NCBI GenBank assembly: GCA_012523465.1
Contig: JAAYIK010000015.1
Coordinates: 62,001-126,000 of the forward strand
DNA: 64,000 nucleotides
Source of the DNA: Lysobacteraceae bacterium
GTDB taxonomy: Bacteria > Pseudomonadota > Gammaproteobacteria > Nitrococcales > AK92
Reading direction: 5' to 3'
This document shows positions 1 through 9,470 of this stretch, in pieces; within the stretch, counting starts at the first letter, position 1; each line of letters starts with the position of its first letter. The position numbers and the translations under genes were made by a program. The notes under the pieces were generated by a model. It worked only from the letters and a program-made list of their open reading frames with translations, was not told the DNA's origin and did no database searches.

Positions 1-19
1 GGCCACTGACCGATCGCTT

Positions 20-694
20 ATGCGCGACTATCTGATCGCTCCCTCGATTCTTTCAGCTAACTTCGCCAAGTTGGGCGAAGAGGTGGACAGGGTGCTGGCC
101 GCAGGGGCCGACATCATCCATTTCGATGTCATGGACAACCACTACGTCCCCAACCTCACCTTCGGCCCCCTGGTGTGCGAAGCCCTGCGCAAGCACGGCG
201 TCACCGCGCCCATCGACGTGCACCTGATGGTCAAGCCGGTGGACCGCATCATCCCGGACTTCGCCAAGGCCGGCGCCACCTACATCACCTTCCACCCCGA
301 GGCCAGCGAGCATATCGATCGCACGCTGCAGCTGATCCGCGACCACGGCTGCAAGGCGGGGCTGGTGTTCAATCCCGCCACGCCGCTGGACTATCTCAAG
401 TATGTGATGGACAAGGTCGACATGGTGCTGCTGATGTCGGTCAACCCGGGGTTCGGCGGGCAGACCTTCATCCCGAGCACCCTGCAGAAGCTGCGCGCGG
501 CGCGCGCCATGATCGCCGCCAGTGGCCTGCCGATCCGGCTGGAAGTGGACGGCGGCATCAAGGTCGAGAACATCCGGGCGGTGGCCGAGGCGGGTGCGGA
601 TACCTTCGTCGCCGGCTCGGCCATCTTCGGTCAACCCGACTATGCCGCTGTCATTCGCGCCATGCGCGAAGAGCTGGCCAAGGTGGGCACATGA
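20..694 (+). CDS. rpe: Ribulose-phosphate 3-epimerase
   Basis: Interconverts ribulose-5-phosphate and xylulose-5-phosphate in the cytosolic pentose phosphate pathway. The 224-residue product has the full TIM-barrel signature set: APSILSANF near the N-terminus, HFDVMDN at 34-40 with the metal-binding/catalytic Asp36, DVHLMV near 66-71, NPGFGGQ near 143-149, and the second catalytic Asp in EVDGGI. Length is normal for the family. The stop codon overlaps the gph start by 4 bp (ATGA), so the two genes are translationally coupled. The promoter lies outside the window; only 19 bp precede the ATG. Confidence 0.97.
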   Translation: MRDYLIAPSILSANFAKLGEEVDRVLAAGADIIHFDVMDNHYVPNLTFGPLVCEALRKHGVTAPIDVHLMVKPVDRIIPDFAKAGATYITFHPEASEHIDRTLQLIRDHGCKAGLVFNPATPLDYLKYVMDKVDMVLLMSVNPGFGGQTFIPSTLQKLRAARAMIAASGLPIRLEVDGGIKVENIRAVAEAGADTFVAGSAIFGQPDYAAVIRAMREELAKVGT

Positions 695-1371
695 CCCTGG
701 GCGACATCGAGGCGGTCCTGTTCGATCTGGATGGCACCCTGGTGGACAGCGTGCCGGACCTGGCCGTGGCGGTGGACGCCATGCTGGCCGATCTGGGCCG
801 GCCGCCGGCCGGCGAGGCGCGGGTGCGCCGCTGGGTGGGCAACGGCGCCGAGCGCCTGGTCAAGCGCGCCCTCACCGGCGCGATGGACGGCGAGCCGCCG
901 GCAGACGAGCTGCAGCGGGCGCTGCCGTTGTTCTTCGAACACTACCAGCGGCACCTGGATCGCCACAGCCGGCTCTATCCCGGCGTCGAGGAATGCCTGC
1001 GCGCGCTGCAGGCGCACGGGCTGGCGCTGGGCCTCGTCACCAACAAGCCGGAGCGGTTCGTCGCCCCGCTGCTGGATAGTCTGGGTATTGCCGATTGCTT
1101 CGCGGTCACGGTGGGCGGCGACACCCTGGCGGAGAAAAAGCCGCACCCGGCGCCGCTGCTGCATGCCGCTCGGCAGCTGGGCGTGACGCCGGAGGCGACC
1201 GTCATGGTCGGGGACTCCCGCAACGACGTGCTGGCGGCCCGCCGCGCGGGCATGGCGGTGGTCTGCGTTCCCTATGGTTATAATCACGGCGAGGATATCC
1301 GCTTGACCTCACCCGACCTGGTGGTCGAAGATCTTCGTGAACTGGCGGAACAATTGAAAACGATCGCATGA
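691..1371 (+). CDS. gph: Phosphoglycolate phosphatase (HAD family)
   Basis: Dephosphorylates 2-phosphoglycolate, a by-product of DNA repair. The 226-residue product has HAD motif I FDLDGT at 11-16 (nucleophile Asp12, acid/base Asp14), motif II VTNK, a Lys in the EKKPHPAP segment, and motif [18 protein letters not shown]. The ATG at 691 lies in the ATGA overlap with rpe and gives a protein of normal family length; a longer in-frame reading upstream only extends antiparallel to rpe coding sequence. The rpe-gph-trpE order is the one found in Pseudomonas. Its own stop codon overlaps a short ORF that may be a trp leader peptide. Confidence 0.95.
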   Translation: MTLGDIEAVLFDLDGTLVDSVPDLAVAVDAMLADLGRPPAGEARVRRWVGNGAERLVKRALTGAMDGEPPADELQRALPLFFEHYQRHLDRHSRLYPGVEECLRALQAHGLALGLVTNKPERFVAPLLDSLGIADCFAVTVGGDTLAEKKPHPAPLLHAARQLGVTPEATVMVGDSRNDVLAARRAGMAVVCVPYGYNHGEDIRLTSPDLVVEDLRELAEQLKTIA

Positions 1372-1430
1372 TCTCCTGGGTTTCTGAATACGTGATTTAC
1401 CATGCCGAATCGCGGCGATGGCGTCGCTGA
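1368..1430 (+). CDS. Candidate trp leader peptide (20 codons, two Trp)
   Basis: A 20-codon ORF starts in an ATGA overlap with the gph stop. It encodes Trp at codons 4 and 18, ends in RRWRR, and its stop codon falls inside the 5' arm of the hairpin at 1425-1447 just ahead of trpE. This is the geometry expected of a transcription-attenuation leader, and two Trp in 20 codons is high for this residue. Against it, the two Trp codons are not adjacent, there is no independent Shine-Dalgarno sequence beyond coupling to gph, and I did not find a clear competing antiterminator. This is an inference from position and composition. Confidence 0.35.
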   Translation: MISWVSEYVIYHAESRRWRR

Positions 1431-1447
1431 CACCTGATTTGTCAGCG
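1425..1447 (+). terminator. Hairpin with T-rich tail upstream of trpE (candidate attenuator)
   Basis: A perfect 8-bp stem (CGCTGACA / TGTCAGCG) with a 7-nt loop is followed by a pyrimidine-rich stretch (TTCTTCCCTTTT). It lies about 35 bp before the trpE start, so transcription reaching trpE must pass it. It could be the gph terminator, a trp attenuator, or both. Confidence 0.5.
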
Positions 1448-1481
1448 CGTTCTTCCCTTTTCGCCCGACGGATGGTGAATC

Positions 1482-2984
1482 ATGAATCAGACCCAATTCG
1501 ACGCCCTCGCAGCCGAGGGTTACAACCGCATTCCTCTGGTGCGCGAGATCCTCGCTGATCTCGACACGCCGCTCAGCACCTACCTCAAGCTTGCCAAAGG
1601 TCCGTACTCCTACCTGTTCGAGTCGGTGCAGGGAGGCGAGAAATGGGGCCGCTATTCCATCATTGGCCTGCCGGCCCGGCGCGTGCTCACCGTAACCGGT
1701 CAGCGGGTCGAGCTGCGCCGCGACGGCGCGCTGCAGCAGCAGCTGGAAGTCGACGATCCGCTGGCCTGGATCGAGGAATTCTATGCTGGCTTCCGGGTCG
1801 CGCCGCCGCCGGACATGCCCAAGGCGCCGCGCTTCCTGGGGGGGCTGGTCGGCTATTTCGGCTATGACACGGTGCGCTACATCGAGCCGCGGCTGGCACG
1901 CTGCCCCAATCCGGACCCCATCGGCGTCCCCGATATCCTGTTCCTGGTTTCCGACGAGGTGCTGGTGCTGGACAACCTGGCCGGCCGGCTGTACCTGGTG
2001 GTGCATGCCGATCCCGCTGAGCCGGGGGCGTTCGAGCGCGGCCAGGCCCGGCTGGAAGAACTGACGCGGCGGCTGCGCAGCGCCGGCAGCGTCTACCAGC
2101 CGGCCCGCCCTGGGCGGCAGATCAGCGAAGAGGAATTCAAGTCCGAGTTCACCCAGTCCGGCTTCGAGCGGGCTGTCGAGCGCATCAAAGACTACATCGC
2201 CGCCGGCGACGTCATGCAGGTGGTGCCGTCGCAGCGCATGTGGGCGCCCTATCATGCCTCGCCGCTGGATCTCTATCGGTCCCTGCGCTGCACCAACCCG
2301 TCGCCCTACTTGTTCTACCTCGACCTCGGCGACTTCCATGTGGTCGGCTCGTCGCCGGAGATTCTGGTGCGGCTCGACAATGGCGAGATCACGGTGCGGC
2401 CGCTGGCCGGCACCCGCCGCCGGGGTGCCACCGAGGCCGAGGACAAGGCCTTGGAAGCCGAGCTGCTGGCCGATCCCAAGGAAATCGCCGAGCATCTCAT
2501 GCTCATCGATCTTGCCCGCAACGACGTCGGTCGTGTCAGCGAGACCGGCAGCGTGCGGGTCACCGACCAGATGGCCATCGAGCGCTACTCGCATGTGATG
2601 CACATCGTCTCCAACGTCACCGGACGCCTCAAGCCGGGGCTGACCCCCATCGACGCCCTGCGCGCCACCTTTCCGGCCGGCACCCTGTCCGGCGCGCCCA
2701 AGATCCGCGCCATGGAGATCATCGACGAGGTGGAGCCGGTCAAGCGCGGGATTTACGGTGGCGCGGTCGGCTATCTGTCGTACAGCGGCAACATGGACAT
2801 GGCGATCGCTATCCGCACCGCGGTGATCAAGGACAAGACCCTCTACGTCCAGGCCGGCGCCGGAGTGGTCGCTGATTCCGTTCCCGAACTGGAGTGGCAG
2901 GAGACCCTCAACAAGGGGCGGGCATTGTTTCGCGCCGTGGAAATGGCCGAGCGCGGCCTCGATAACCCCGAGCCCAGCGCGTGA
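1482..2984 (+). CDS. trpE: Anthranilate synthase component I
   Basis: Converts chorismate to anthranilate with ammonia supplied by TrpG, the committed step of tryptophan synthesis. The 500-residue product has the Trp-binding regulatory region ([16 protein letters not shown], equivalent to the LLES feedback motif) and the chorismate-utilising core: [43 protein letters not shown] and [12 protein letters not shown]. It is therefore a feedback-sensitive TrpE rather than PabB. It is followed after 13 bp by trpG, and preceded by the hairpin and short Trp-containing ORF that may attenuate it. Confidence 0.97.
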   Translation: MNQTQFDALAAEGYNRIPLVREILADLDTPLSTYLKLAKGPYSYLFESVQGGEKWGRYSIIGLPARRVLTVTGQRVELRRDGALQQQLEVDDPLAWIEEFYAGFRVAPPPDMPKAPRFLGGLVGYFGYDTVRYIEPRLARCPNPDPIGVPDILFLVSDEVLVLDNLAGRLYLVVHADPAEPGAFERGQARLEELTRRLRSAGSVYQPARPGRQISEEEFKSEFTQSGFERAVERIKDYIAAGDVMQVVPSQRMWAPYHASPLDLYRSLRCTNPSPYLFYLDLGDFHVVGSSPEILVRLDNGEITVRPLAGTRRRGATEAEDKALEAELLADPKEIAEHLMLIDLARNDVGRVSETGSVRVTDQMAIERYSHVMHIVSNVTGRLKPGLTPIDALRATFPAGTLSGAPKIRAMEIIDEVEPVKRGIYGGAVGYLSYSGNMDMAIAIRTAVIKDKTLYVQAGAGVVADSVPELEWQETLNKGRALFRAVEMAERGLDNPEPSA

Positions 2985-2997
2985 AGGAGGGCCCGTC

Positions 2998-3591
2998 ATG
3001 CTGCTCGTCATCGACAATTACGATTCGTTTACCTACAACCTGGTGCAGTATTTGGCCGAGCTGGGGGCCGAGGTCGAGGTGGCTCGCAACGACGCCCTGA
3101 GCCTGGATGACATTCGCGCCATGCAGCCGCAGCACATCGTCATTTCCCCTGGCCCCGGCCGGCCGGAGCAGGCCGGCATCTCGCTGGCGGTGATCCGGGA
3201 GTTCGGCGGCAAGGTGCCGATTCTGGGCGTCTGCCTCGGCCATCAGGCCATCGGCCAGGCCTTCGGCGGACACGTGGTGCGGGCCGGGCGAGTGATGCAC
3301 GGCAAGACCTCGCCGGTCCATCACGCCGGCAAGGGCGTGTTCGCCGGCTTGCCCAATCCGCTGCGGGCGACCCGCTATCATTCCCTGGTCATCGACAAGA
3401 CTCGGCTGCCGGACTGCCTCGAGGTTACCGCCTGGACCCAGCAGCCCGATGGCAGCATGGAGGAGATCATGGGCGTGCGGCACCGGACCCTGGATATCGA
3501 GGGTGTGCAGTTTCATCCCGAGTCGATACTCTCGGAAGCTGGCCACGAGCTATTGGCGAATTTCCTACGTCGGCAGCCGCAGGCCGTTTGA
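2998..3591 (+). CDS. trpG: Anthranilate synthase component II (glutamine amidotransferase)
   Basis: Class I glutamine amidotransferase that feeds ammonia to TrpE; some homologues also serve PabB. The 197-residue product has the oxyanion motif SPGPGRP near 50-55, the nucleophile elbow GVCLGHQ at 77-83 (Cys79), and the catalytic His173/Glu175 in FHPES. A strong Shine-Dalgarno sequence (AAGGAGG) sits before the ATG. In Pseudomonas aeruginosa a pyocin cluster separates trpE from trpG; here they are 13 bp apart, so trpEGDC reads as one unit. Confidence 0.96.
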   Translation: MLLVIDNYDSFTYNLVQYLAELGAEVEVARNDALSLDDIRAMQPQHIVISPGPGRPEQAGISLAVIREFGGKVPILGVCLGHQAIGQAFGGHVVRAGRVMHGKTSPVHHAGKGVFAGLPNPLRATRYHSLVIDKTRLPDCLEVTAWTQQPDGSMEEIMGVRHRTLDIEGVQFHPESILSEAGHELLANFLRRQPQAV

Positions 3592-3601
3592 CGGAGCAGC
3601 C

Positions 3602-4624
3602 ATGAACATTCAGAACGCCTTGCGCCGCATCACCGAGCGGCAGAACCTTAGCCAGGACGAGATGGCGGCCGTGATGCGCGCCATCATGACGGGAGAGTGC
3701 ACGCCGGCCCAGATCGGCGGTTTCCTGGTGGGCCTGCGCATGAAGGGCGAGACGGTGGACGAGATCACCGCCGCCGCCCGGGTCATGCGTGAGCTGGCGA
3801 CCGGCATCAAGGTCGATACCAAGCACCTGGTTGATACGTGCGGCACCGGCGGCGACGCCCGCGGCACGTTCAACGTGTCCACGGCGTCGGCCTTCGTGGT
3901 GGCAGCGGCGGGCGGCAAGGTCGCCAAGCACGGCAACCGCTCCGTGTCCAGCAAGTCAGGCAGCGCCGACCTGCTGGAGGCGGCCGGCGCTCGGCTGGAG
4001 CTGTCGCCACGGCAGGTGGAGCGCTGCATCGAGGAAGTCGGGGTCGGCTTTCTGTTCGCGCCGCTGTTCCACTCCGCCATGCGGCATGCCGTCGCGCCCC
4101 GGCGGGAGATGGCTGTGCGCACCATCTTCAACATCCTGGGGCCGCTGACCAACCCGGCCGGCGCTCCGCATCAGCTGCTCGGCGTCTACGGGCGCGAATG
4201 GCTGCGCCCGGTGGCCGAGGTGCTGCGCGAGCTGGGCAGTCGGCACGTGCTGGTGGTCCATGCCCAGGACGGGCTCGACGAGATCAGCATCGCCGCCCCG
4301 ACCTGGGTGGCCGAGCTGGTGGACGGTGACATCCGGGAATACACCATCAGCCCCGAGCAGTTCGGCATTGCCCGCACCGCGCTGGAAGCCATACATGCAA
4401 AGGATGCCAACGAGAGCCTCGCCCTGATCCGGCGTGCCTTCGCCGGCGAGCCGGGACCGGCCAAGGACATGATCATCCTCAATGCCGGCGCCGCGATCTA
4501 CGCCGCTGATTTGACCGATACACTGGAGGCAGGGCTGGAGCGGGCGCGCGAGATGCTGGAGTCGGGTGCCGCGGCGCGCAAGCTCGAGCAGTTCGTCACT
4601 TTTACGCAGGAGGTGGAGGCATGA
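3602..4624 (+). CDS. trpD: Anthranilate phosphoribosyltransferase
   Basis: Transfers phosphoribose from PRPP to anthranilate. The 340-residue product has the diagnostic glycine-rich [40 protein letters not shown], and [10 protein letters not shown] motifs. I chose the ATG at 3602, 10 bp after the trpG stop, because it gives the conserved N-terminus ([16 protein letters not shown]). A longer reading would extend back into trpG in another frame. The stop overlaps the trpC start by 4 bp. Confidence 0.97.
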   Translation: MNIQNALRRITERQNLSQDEMAAVMRAIMTGECTPAQIGGFLVGLRMKGETVDEITAAARVMRELATGIKVDTKHLVDTCGTGGDARGTFNVSTASAFVVAAAGGKVAKHGNRSVSSKSGSADLLEAAGARLELSPRQVERCIEEVGVGFLFAPLFHSAMRHAVAPRREMAVRTIFNILGPLTNPAGAPHQLLGVYGREWLRPVAEVLRELGSRHVLVVHAQDGLDEISIAAPTWVAELVDGDIREYTISPEQFGIARTALEAIHAKDANESLALIRRAFAGEPGPAKDMIILNAGAAIYAADLTDTLEAGLERAREMLESGAAARKLEQFVTFTQEVEA

Positions 4625-5430
4625 CGGAGCGGCAGCAGTCCAACATTCTGCAAAGAATCCTCGATCGCAAGGCGGCCGAGGTCGCCGAACGCAGCCAGAT
4701 CCTGCCGCTCGCCTCGCTGCGCAGCCAGGTCGAGCACGCGCCCGAGCCGCGCGGCTTCGTCGCCCGGCTGCGGGAGCACATCGCTGCCGGTCGCCCCGGC
4801 GTGATCGCCGAGATCAAGCGCGCCTCCCCGAGCAAGGGCGTCATCCGCGAGGATTTCAAGCCGGCGCAGCTGGCCCGCAGCTACGAAGCAGGGGGCGCCA
4901 GCTGTCTATCGGTGCTCACCGATCATGAGTTCTTTCAAGGCCACGAGCTGCACCTGCAGGAGGCTCGCGCCGCCTGCTCGCTGCCGGTGCTGCGCAAGGA
5001 CTTCGTCATCGATCCCTACCAGGTTTACGAGGCCAGGGCTCTTGGGGCCGACTGTGTGCTGCTCATCGTGGCCGCGCTCGGCGACGCCATGCTGCGGGAG
5101 CTGCATCAGCTGGCCCAGGAGCTGGGCATGGACGCGCTGGTGGAAGTGCACACCGAAGAGGAGCTGGAGCGGGCGCTGGAGTTGCGGCCGCCGTTGCTCG
5201 GCATCAACAACCGCGACCTGCACACCTTCCACACCGACATTCGCACCACGTTGCGGCTGAAGGAGCGGGTGCCGGCCGACACGTTGCTGGTCACCGAGAG
5301 CGGGATCCATATCAGCGAGGAAGTGGAGCTGATGCGCGCCAACGGCGTGCATGCATTCCTGGTCGGCGAGAGCATGATGCGCGCGCCCGATCCTGGCGCC
5401 AAGCTGCGCGAACTGTTCATGCTCGGATGA
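4621..5430 (+). CDS. trpC: Indole-3-glycerol-phosphate synthase
   Basis: Closes the indole ring by decarboxylating CdRP to indole-3-glycerol phosphate. The 269-residue TIM barrel has [11 protein letters not shown] near 63-73 (catalytic Lys/Glu region), [31 protein letters not shown] and VTESGI. It is monofunctional: there is no fused TrpF domain, as in pseudomonads. The start lies in an ATGA overlap with trpD. trpF and trpBA are absent from the window. It converges on crp with about 120 bp between them, where I see only weak hairpins. Confidence 0.97.
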   Translation: MTERQQSNILQRILDRKAAEVAERSQILPLASLRSQVEHAPEPRGFVARLREHIAAGRPGVIAEIKRASPSKGVIREDFKPAQLARSYEAGGASCLSVLTDHEFFQGHELHLQEARAACSLPVLRKDFVIDPYQVYEARALGADCVLLIVAALGDAMLRELHQLAQELGMDALVEVHTEEELERALELRPPLLGINNRDLHTFHTDIRTTLRLKERVPADTLLVTESGIHISEEVELMRANGVHAFLVGESMMRAPDPGAKLRELFMLG

Positions 5431-5554
5431 AGGACGCTGGTCCGGGCGCGGCGCTCGGTGGTCAGTGCGATGGCCTGCGCGGGGATGGTGTGCGCCTGGA
5501 GGCTCGCCGGAGAGCCCCGGAAGCGGTTGCCGTTGCTGGCGCGCAGCGAGCCTG

Positions 5555-6193
5555 CTAGCGCGTGTTGAACACCACGATGGTCTTGCCGGAGACGGAAATC
5601 AGCCCTTCCTCCTCCAGGTTCTTCAACACCCGCCCGACCATTTCCCGCGAGCAGCCGACGATGCGCCCCAGCTCCTGACGGGTGATGCGGATTTGCATGC
5701 CGTCCGGGTGCGTCATGGCGTCCGGCTGCTTGCAGAGCTCGAGCAGCGTGCCCGCGATGCGGCCGGTGACGTCCAGGAACGCGAGGTCGCCCACCTTGCG
5801 GCTGGTCCGGCGCAGGCGGTCGGCCATCTGGCCCACGACCGGGAACAGGATCTCCGGATCGGTCTTGGCGATCTGGCGGAACCGGTTGTAGCTGATCTCC
5901 GCCAGCTCGCAGTGGGTGCGGGTGCGGATCCAGGCGCTGCGCTCGCTCTCCTGGCCGAACAGGCCCATTTCACCGAAGAAATCGCCGGCGTTGAGGTAGG
6001 CGAGCACGATCTCGTGCCCGTTCTCGTCCTCCATCAGCACCGAGACCGAGCCTTCGATGATGTAGTAGAGCGCATCCGATTTGTCGCCCGCGTAGATGAT
6101 GCCCGTCTTGGGCGGATAGCGGCGTCGGTGGCAGTGCTGCAGGAGAAAGTCGATCGAGGAGTTGCCTGTTGGCTTTTGCAGTGGCTGTAGCAT
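5555..6193 (-). CDS. crp: cAMP-responsive global regulator, Crp/Vfr
   Basis: Homodimeric transcription factor of the CRP-FNR family. The 212-residue product has an N-terminal cyclic-nucleotide-binding jelly roll with the phosphate-binding cassette [18 protein letters not shown], a dimerisation helix, and a C-terminal winged helix whose recognition helix ([19 protein letters not shown]) is nearly the E. coli CRP/P. aeruginosa Vfr sequence. No FNR-type N-terminal cysteine cluster is present. It is divergent from an OsmC-family gene, as crp is from yhfA in E. coli. The intergenic region carries a perfect 16-bp dyad that could be an operator. Confidence 0.93.
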   Translation of the reverse strand: MLQPLQKPTGNSSIDFLLQHCHRRRYPPKTGIIYAGDKSDALYYIIEGSVSVLMEDENGHEIVLAYLNAGDFFGEMGLFGQESERSAWIRTRTHCELAEISYNRFRQIAKTDPEILFPVVGQMADRLRRTSRKVGDLAFLDVTGRIAGTLLELCKQPDAMTHPDGMQIRITRQELGRIVGCSREMVGRVLKNLEEEGLISVSGKTIVVFNTR

Positions 6194-6248
6194 TCTCTTT
6201 CCTTTGGCGGAAGACCGGCCAAGTCCAACAAACGTTATATGAAAGAGA

Positions 6249-6264
6249 TGGTACTAGAGTACCA
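6249..6264. promoter_or_regulatory. 16-bp inverted repeat between crp and the OsmC-family gene
   Basis: TGGTACT-AG-AGTACCA is a perfect 7-bp inverted repeat with a 2-bp centre, 55 bp upstream of the crp start and about 30 bp upstream of the predicted -35 of the divergent gene. It does not match the CRP consensus (TGTGA-N6-TCACA). It is a plausible operator for an unidentified repressor; function is inferred from symmetry and position only. Confidence 0.4.
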
Positions 6265-6291
6265 GAACATAAGCTTGGATACGGCCATGTT

Positions 6292-6321
6292 TTGATGTCG
6301 CTGGCCCGGGATCGCTATACT
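6292..6321 (+). promoter_or_regulatory. Sigma70-type promoter of the OsmC-family gene
   Basis: -35 TTGATG (6292-6297), 18-bp spacer, -10 TATACT (6316-6321). These match the consensus at 4/6 and 5/6. Predicted transcription start is about 80 bp before the ATG at 6408. Confidence 0.5.
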
Positions 6322-6407
6322 CCGCCCGGGTTAAGACATTGGGCCGCGAGGAAAAGTTGCCAAGGTCTGGCGACGGGCGCCTTGTGGCGCGGAAGAGGCA
6401 GACAGTC

Positions 6408-6839
6408 ATGAAAGCGACGGTCAAGTGGAAGGGTGAAGCCAGCTTCGAAGCCCGCTCGGGTAGCGGGCACAGCGTGGTCTTGGACGGTCCGCCGGACGCC
6501 GGTGGGCGGAACCAGGGGCCGCGGCCCATGGAAATGCTCTTGATGGGGCTGGGAGGCTGCTCGGCCTTCGACGTGGTGCACATTCTGCGGCGCGGTCGGC
6601 ATGACGTGACCGGGTGCGAGGTCGAGATCGAGGCTGAGCGGGCGCCCAAGCCGCCGCAAGTATTCACCAAGATCCATTTGCATTATAAAGTTGCCGGCAA
6701 CGGTCTCACCGAGGCCGTGGTGGCGCGCGCGATCGCCCTGTCGATGGAGAAGTACTGCTCGGCCTCCATCATGCTCGGCAAGACGGCCGAGATTAGTTAC
6801 GATTTCGACCTCGTCACCCCTGACGCAGCCGGCTCCTGA
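6408..6839 (+). CDS. OsmC/Ohr-family protein (YhfA-like)
   Basis: Members of this alpha/beta family use two cysteines to reduce organic hydroperoxides. The 143-residue product has Cys51 in GLGGCSAFDVV and Cys117 in MEKYCSASIML, the usual peroxidatic and resolving positions. The ATG at 6408 begins MKATVKWKG, matching the family N-terminus; a longer in-frame extension (from 6339) would overlap the predicted promoter leader and lacks family similarity. Its divergence from crp is the same as E. coli yhfA. Substrate is not known for the YhfA branch, so only the family assignment is firm. Confidence 0.85.
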   Translation: MKATVKWKGEASFEARSGSGHSVVLDGPPDAGGRNQGPRPMEMLLMGLGGCSAFDVVHILRRGRHDVTGCEVEIEAERAPKPPQVFTKIHLHYKVAGNGLTEAVVARAIALSMEKYCSASIMLGKTAEISYDFDLVTPDAAGS

Positions 6840-7114
6840 CCGTGGAGCGGTGCCGGAATACGGCGTTGGGGAGGAAGCTCGCGTCTAGTGCCGGTTGGTT
6901 GTTGCCGGCAGCCGGTGGCCGCTGCAGGGAACGCGGCGTGCCGGATCTGGTCAAAGTCAGCACGCGCCTGCTTCAGGGATAAAAAAGTTGCGAAGCAGAT
7001 CTAGTATCGAAAGGGATTTTGTGCATAATTGCGCGCCTTGGTCTGGTTCCGTCTCGTGGCGGGGCCAGGGGTCGTCCCATTTCGGGTGGTGCACTCTCTG
7101 CTGGAGGGTCAGAT

Positions 7115-7942
7115 TTGGTCTCCGAGAAGCTTAAACTCCACGGGTTCAACAACCTGACCAAATCTCTGAGTTTCAACATCTACGACATCTGCTACACCAA
7201 GACAGCGGAGCAGCGCCAAGCCTATATCGAGTACATCGATGAGGTCTACAACGCTGAGCGCCTGACGCAGATCCTGACCCAGGTATCCGAGATCATAGGC
7301 GCGAACATCCTCAATATTGCGCGGCAGGACTATGAGCCGCAAGGTGCCAGCGTCACCATCCTGGTGGCCGAGCAGGAAGTCGTGGAAAAGGACCGGATCA
7401 ACGGCCGGCCGACGCCCGGGCCGCTGCCGGACTCCGTTGTGGCGCACTTGGACAAGAGCCACATCACTGTCCACACTTATCCGGAAAGCCATCCGGAACG
7501 CGGGATTGCGACCTTCCGCGCCGACATCGACGTGTCCACCTGCGGCGTGATCTCGCCGCTGAAGGCGTTGAATTTTCTGATTCACTCCTTCGACTCGGAC
7601 ATTGTCACCATCGATTATCGCGTGCGCGGCTTCACGCGGGACATCGCGGGCCAGAAGCACTTCATCGATCATGAGATCAACTCGATCCAGAACTTCATGT
7701 CCGAGGACACGAAGCGGCGCTATCACATGATCGATGTCAACGTCTACCAGGAGCACATCTTTCACACCAAGATGCTGCTCAAGGAGCTCAACCTCGACAA
7801 CTACATCTTCGGCGAGCAGTCGGCCGATTCGCTGTCCGAGGAAGAGAAGGCCATGATCCGTCGCGAGCTGCGGCGGGAGATGTCTGAGATCTTCTACGGC
7901 CGCAATCTCGAGCCCGGGCAGGACATCGGCATCAGCCTCTGA
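7115..7942 (+). CDS. speD: S-adenosylmethionine decarboxylase proenzyme
   Basis: Provides decarboxylated AdoMet for spermidine synthesis. The 275-residue product matches the large proteobacterial class: the start region [26 protein letters not shown], the self-cleavage site Lys114-Ser115 in [14 protein letters not shown] (Ser becomes the pyruvoyl cofactor), and DVSTCG. The start is a TTG at 7115: GGAGG lies 7-8 bp upstream and no ATG gives the conserved N-terminus. An upstream in-frame start at 7019 would add 32 unrelated residues. Together with aguA/aguB in this window it indicates an agmatine-to-putrescine-to-spermidine route; speE is not here. Confidence 0.93.
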   Translation: MVSEKLKLHGFNNLTKSLSFNIYDICYTKTAEQRQAYIEYIDEVYNAERLTQILTQVSEIIGANILNIARQDYEPQGASVTILVAEQEVVEKDRINGRPTPGPLPDSVVAHLDKSHITVHTYPESHPERGIATFRADIDVSTCGVISPLKALNFLIHSFDSDIVTIDYRVRGFTRDIAGQKHFIDHEINSIQNFMSEDTKRRYHMIDVNVYQEHIFHTKMLLKELNLDNYIFGEQSADSLSEEEKAMIRRELRREMSEIFYGRNLEPGQDIGISL

Positions 7943-7965
7943 GCTTGCGGCAACGCTCCAACCCG

Positions 7966-7992
7966 ACAGGCCCGGCGACATGCCGGGCCTGT
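7966..7992. terminator. Bidirectional terminator hairpin between speD and coq7
   Basis: A perfect 11-bp inverted repeat (ACAGGCCCGGC / GCCGGGCCTGT, 5-nt loop) fills most of the 55-bp gap between the convergent speD and coq7 stops. There is no strong T-run on either strand, so termination efficiency is uncertain. Confidence 0.6.
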
Positions 7993-7997
7993 TGCGT

Positions 7998-8645
7998 TCA
8001 GATCCAGTAAGTCGATTTGGTCATCACCTTCGAAGCCAGCCGCATGGCCTGGCGAATCGGGAAGGGCAGCTCGGCGCCGCCGGCATGCAGTGCGGTGGTC
8101 GCGTGCTTGCGCTCGTCCACCTTCATCTGCTCAACGATGGCGCGGGTCTTCTGGTCGGTCTCGGGCAGTCGCTGGAGATGGCCATCGAGATGATCCTCGA
8201 CCTGGCGCTCGGTCTCGGCCAGAAAGCCGAGGCTCCACTTGTCGCCGGCAAGACCGGCCGCGGCGCCGATGGCGAGCGAGCCGAGGTAGAACAGCGGGTT
8301 GAGAACGCTGACCCGGCCGCCCAGCTCCTCGACACGCTGGCGACACCAGATCAAGTGATCGTTCTCCTCGGCGGCCGACTGCTGCATCAGCTCCCTGACC
8401 TCGTCGCTGCGCGCGGTCAGGGCTTGGCCCTGGTAGAGCGCCTGGGCGCAGACCTCGCCGGTGTGGTTGACCCGCATCAGCCGCATGGCCTCGCGCCGCT
8501 CGGCATCGCTCAGCTCGGCTTCCGGCAGGCCGTCGGCTGGATTGGGACGGTCGGTCGGGATCGGATTGCCCAGCAGGGTGCGCAGGCCGACGTCGACGTT
8601 CATCAGCAGCCGGTCCAGCGGCGAGTAGTGGCGTTGTGCAATCAA
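7998..8645 (-). CDS. coq7: 2-polyprenyl-3-methyl-6-methoxy-1,4-benzoquinol hydroxylase (DMQ hydroxylase)
   Basis: Di-iron enzyme for the penultimate hydroxylation in ubiquinone synthesis. The 215-residue product has the ferritin-like ligand motifs: [32 protein letters not shown], and [11 protein letters not shown] near the C-terminus. I place the start at the TTG ending at 8645: a consensus AGGAGG lies 6 bp upstream and the protein then begins [14 protein letters not shown] as in homologues. A longer upstream reading has no family similarity. Pseudomonas has the same speD-coq7 neighbourhood. Confidence 0.92.
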   Translation of the reverse strand: MIAQRHYSPLDRLLMNVDVGLRTLLGNPIPTDRPNPADGLPEAELSDAERREAMRLMRVNHTGEVCAQALYQGQALTARSDEVRELMQQSAAEENDHLIWCRQRVEELGGRVSVLNPLFYLGSLAIGAAAGLAGDKWSLGFLAETERQVEDHLDGHLQRLPETDQKTRAIVEQMKVDERKHATTALHAGGAELPFPIRQAMRLASKVMTKSTYWI

Positions 8646-9003
8646 GGCAAGCCTCCTTTCAAGCAAACGGCATGGGGCTGCGCGTCGACGTCCGGCGCAG
8701 CAACTGCCGACATCTGCGATGATTGTCGATGCTTGCCGCGGCGAGCGCAAGCGAGGCGCGCGGCCTGTGGAAGATCCGGAGTGGCGACCTTGACGGTCGC
8801 CGCGGCGCATGCCAGAATCTCGCCCGCAGTCGGGCGGCGCAAGGGCGCGAGAGCCCGAAGTTTACCGAGTTATCTCCCGGATTCATGTCGGCGCGCCAGA
8901 TCCGGTTGCTGTATCTGTTGCGCGCGGCCGCTTGTATCGCGCCTGGCCATTTTGTATCATTGCCGGCCTTCGACAGGAGCGGCAGCTTCGGAGTTTTGCT
9001 GTA
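8646..9003. other. 358-bp divergent intergenic region, coq7 / rplM
   Basis: No credible gene is seen here; the short readings are GC-driven and lack ribosome-binding sites. It holds a 6-bp hairpin (CGCCCG-CAGT-CGGGCG, 8821-8836) and the candidate rplM promoter at 8932-8960. The coq7 promoter must also lie here but I could not identify it. Confidence 0.5.
8932..8960 (+). promoter_or_regulatory. Candidate rplM-rpsI promoter
   Basis: -35-like TTGTAT (8932-8937), 17-bp spacer, -10 TATCAT (8955-8960; 5/6 match). The predicted 5' leader is about 37 nt and ends at the rplM ATG. The -35 is weak, but spacing and position fit. Confidence 0.4.
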
Positions 9004-9432
9004 ATGAAAACCTTTAGTGCAAAGCAGGCAGACATCAAGCGCGACTGGTACGTGGTCGACGCGACTGGCAAGACCCTGGGGCGTCTCGCCAGCGAGATCG
9101 CTCGCCGCCTGCGTGGCAAGCACAAGCCGGAATATACTCCGCATGTCGATACCGGCGATTACATCATTGTCGTTAACGCCGAGAAGGTAAAGGTCACCGG
9201 CCGCAAGGCGACCGACAAGGTGTACTATTCCCACAGTGGCTGGATCGGCGGGCTGAAGAGCATCACCTTCGAGAAGCTGATCGACAAGGCTCCCGAGCGC
9301 GTCATTGAGTACGCGGTCAAGGGAATGTTGCCGAAGAATCGGCTCGGCCGCGCCATGTTCAAGAAGCTCAAGGTTTATGCCGGTCCCGATCATCGGCACG
9401 AGGCCCAGCAGCCCAAGCCGCTGGAAATCTGA
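9004..9432 (+). CDS. rplM: 50S ribosomal protein L13
   Basis: Large-subunit protein binding 23S rRNA early in assembly. The 142-residue product has the bacterial L13 length and signature: MKTFSAK...[18 protein letters not shown] at the N-terminus and [22 protein letters not shown] near the C-terminus. The ATG at 9004 is chosen over an upstream in-frame start because the L13 family begins exactly here. It forms the universal rplM-rpsI operon, with 38 bp to rpsI. Confidence 0.98.
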   Translation: MKTFSAKQADIKRDWYVVDATGKTLGRLASEIARRLRGKHKPEYTPHVDTGDYIIVVNAEKVKVTGRKATDKVYYSHSGWIGGLKSITFEKLIDKAPERVIEYAVKGMLPKNRLGRAMFKKLKVYAGPDHRHEAQQPKPLEI

Positions 9433-9470
9433 GCAGGCGCCACAAGTTTAGCGAGTAACGGATCGAACTC

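Noticed and set aside
1284-3017. 577-codon minus-strand open frame opposite trpE
   Set aside because: Antisense to a well-supported gene; composition is the usual mirror of GC-rich codon bias (rich in His, Gly, Arg), without a ribosome-binding site or recognisable domain.
6249-6264. CRP-binding site
   Set aside because: The dyad differs from TGTGA-N6-TCACA; I kept it only as an unassigned inverted repeat.
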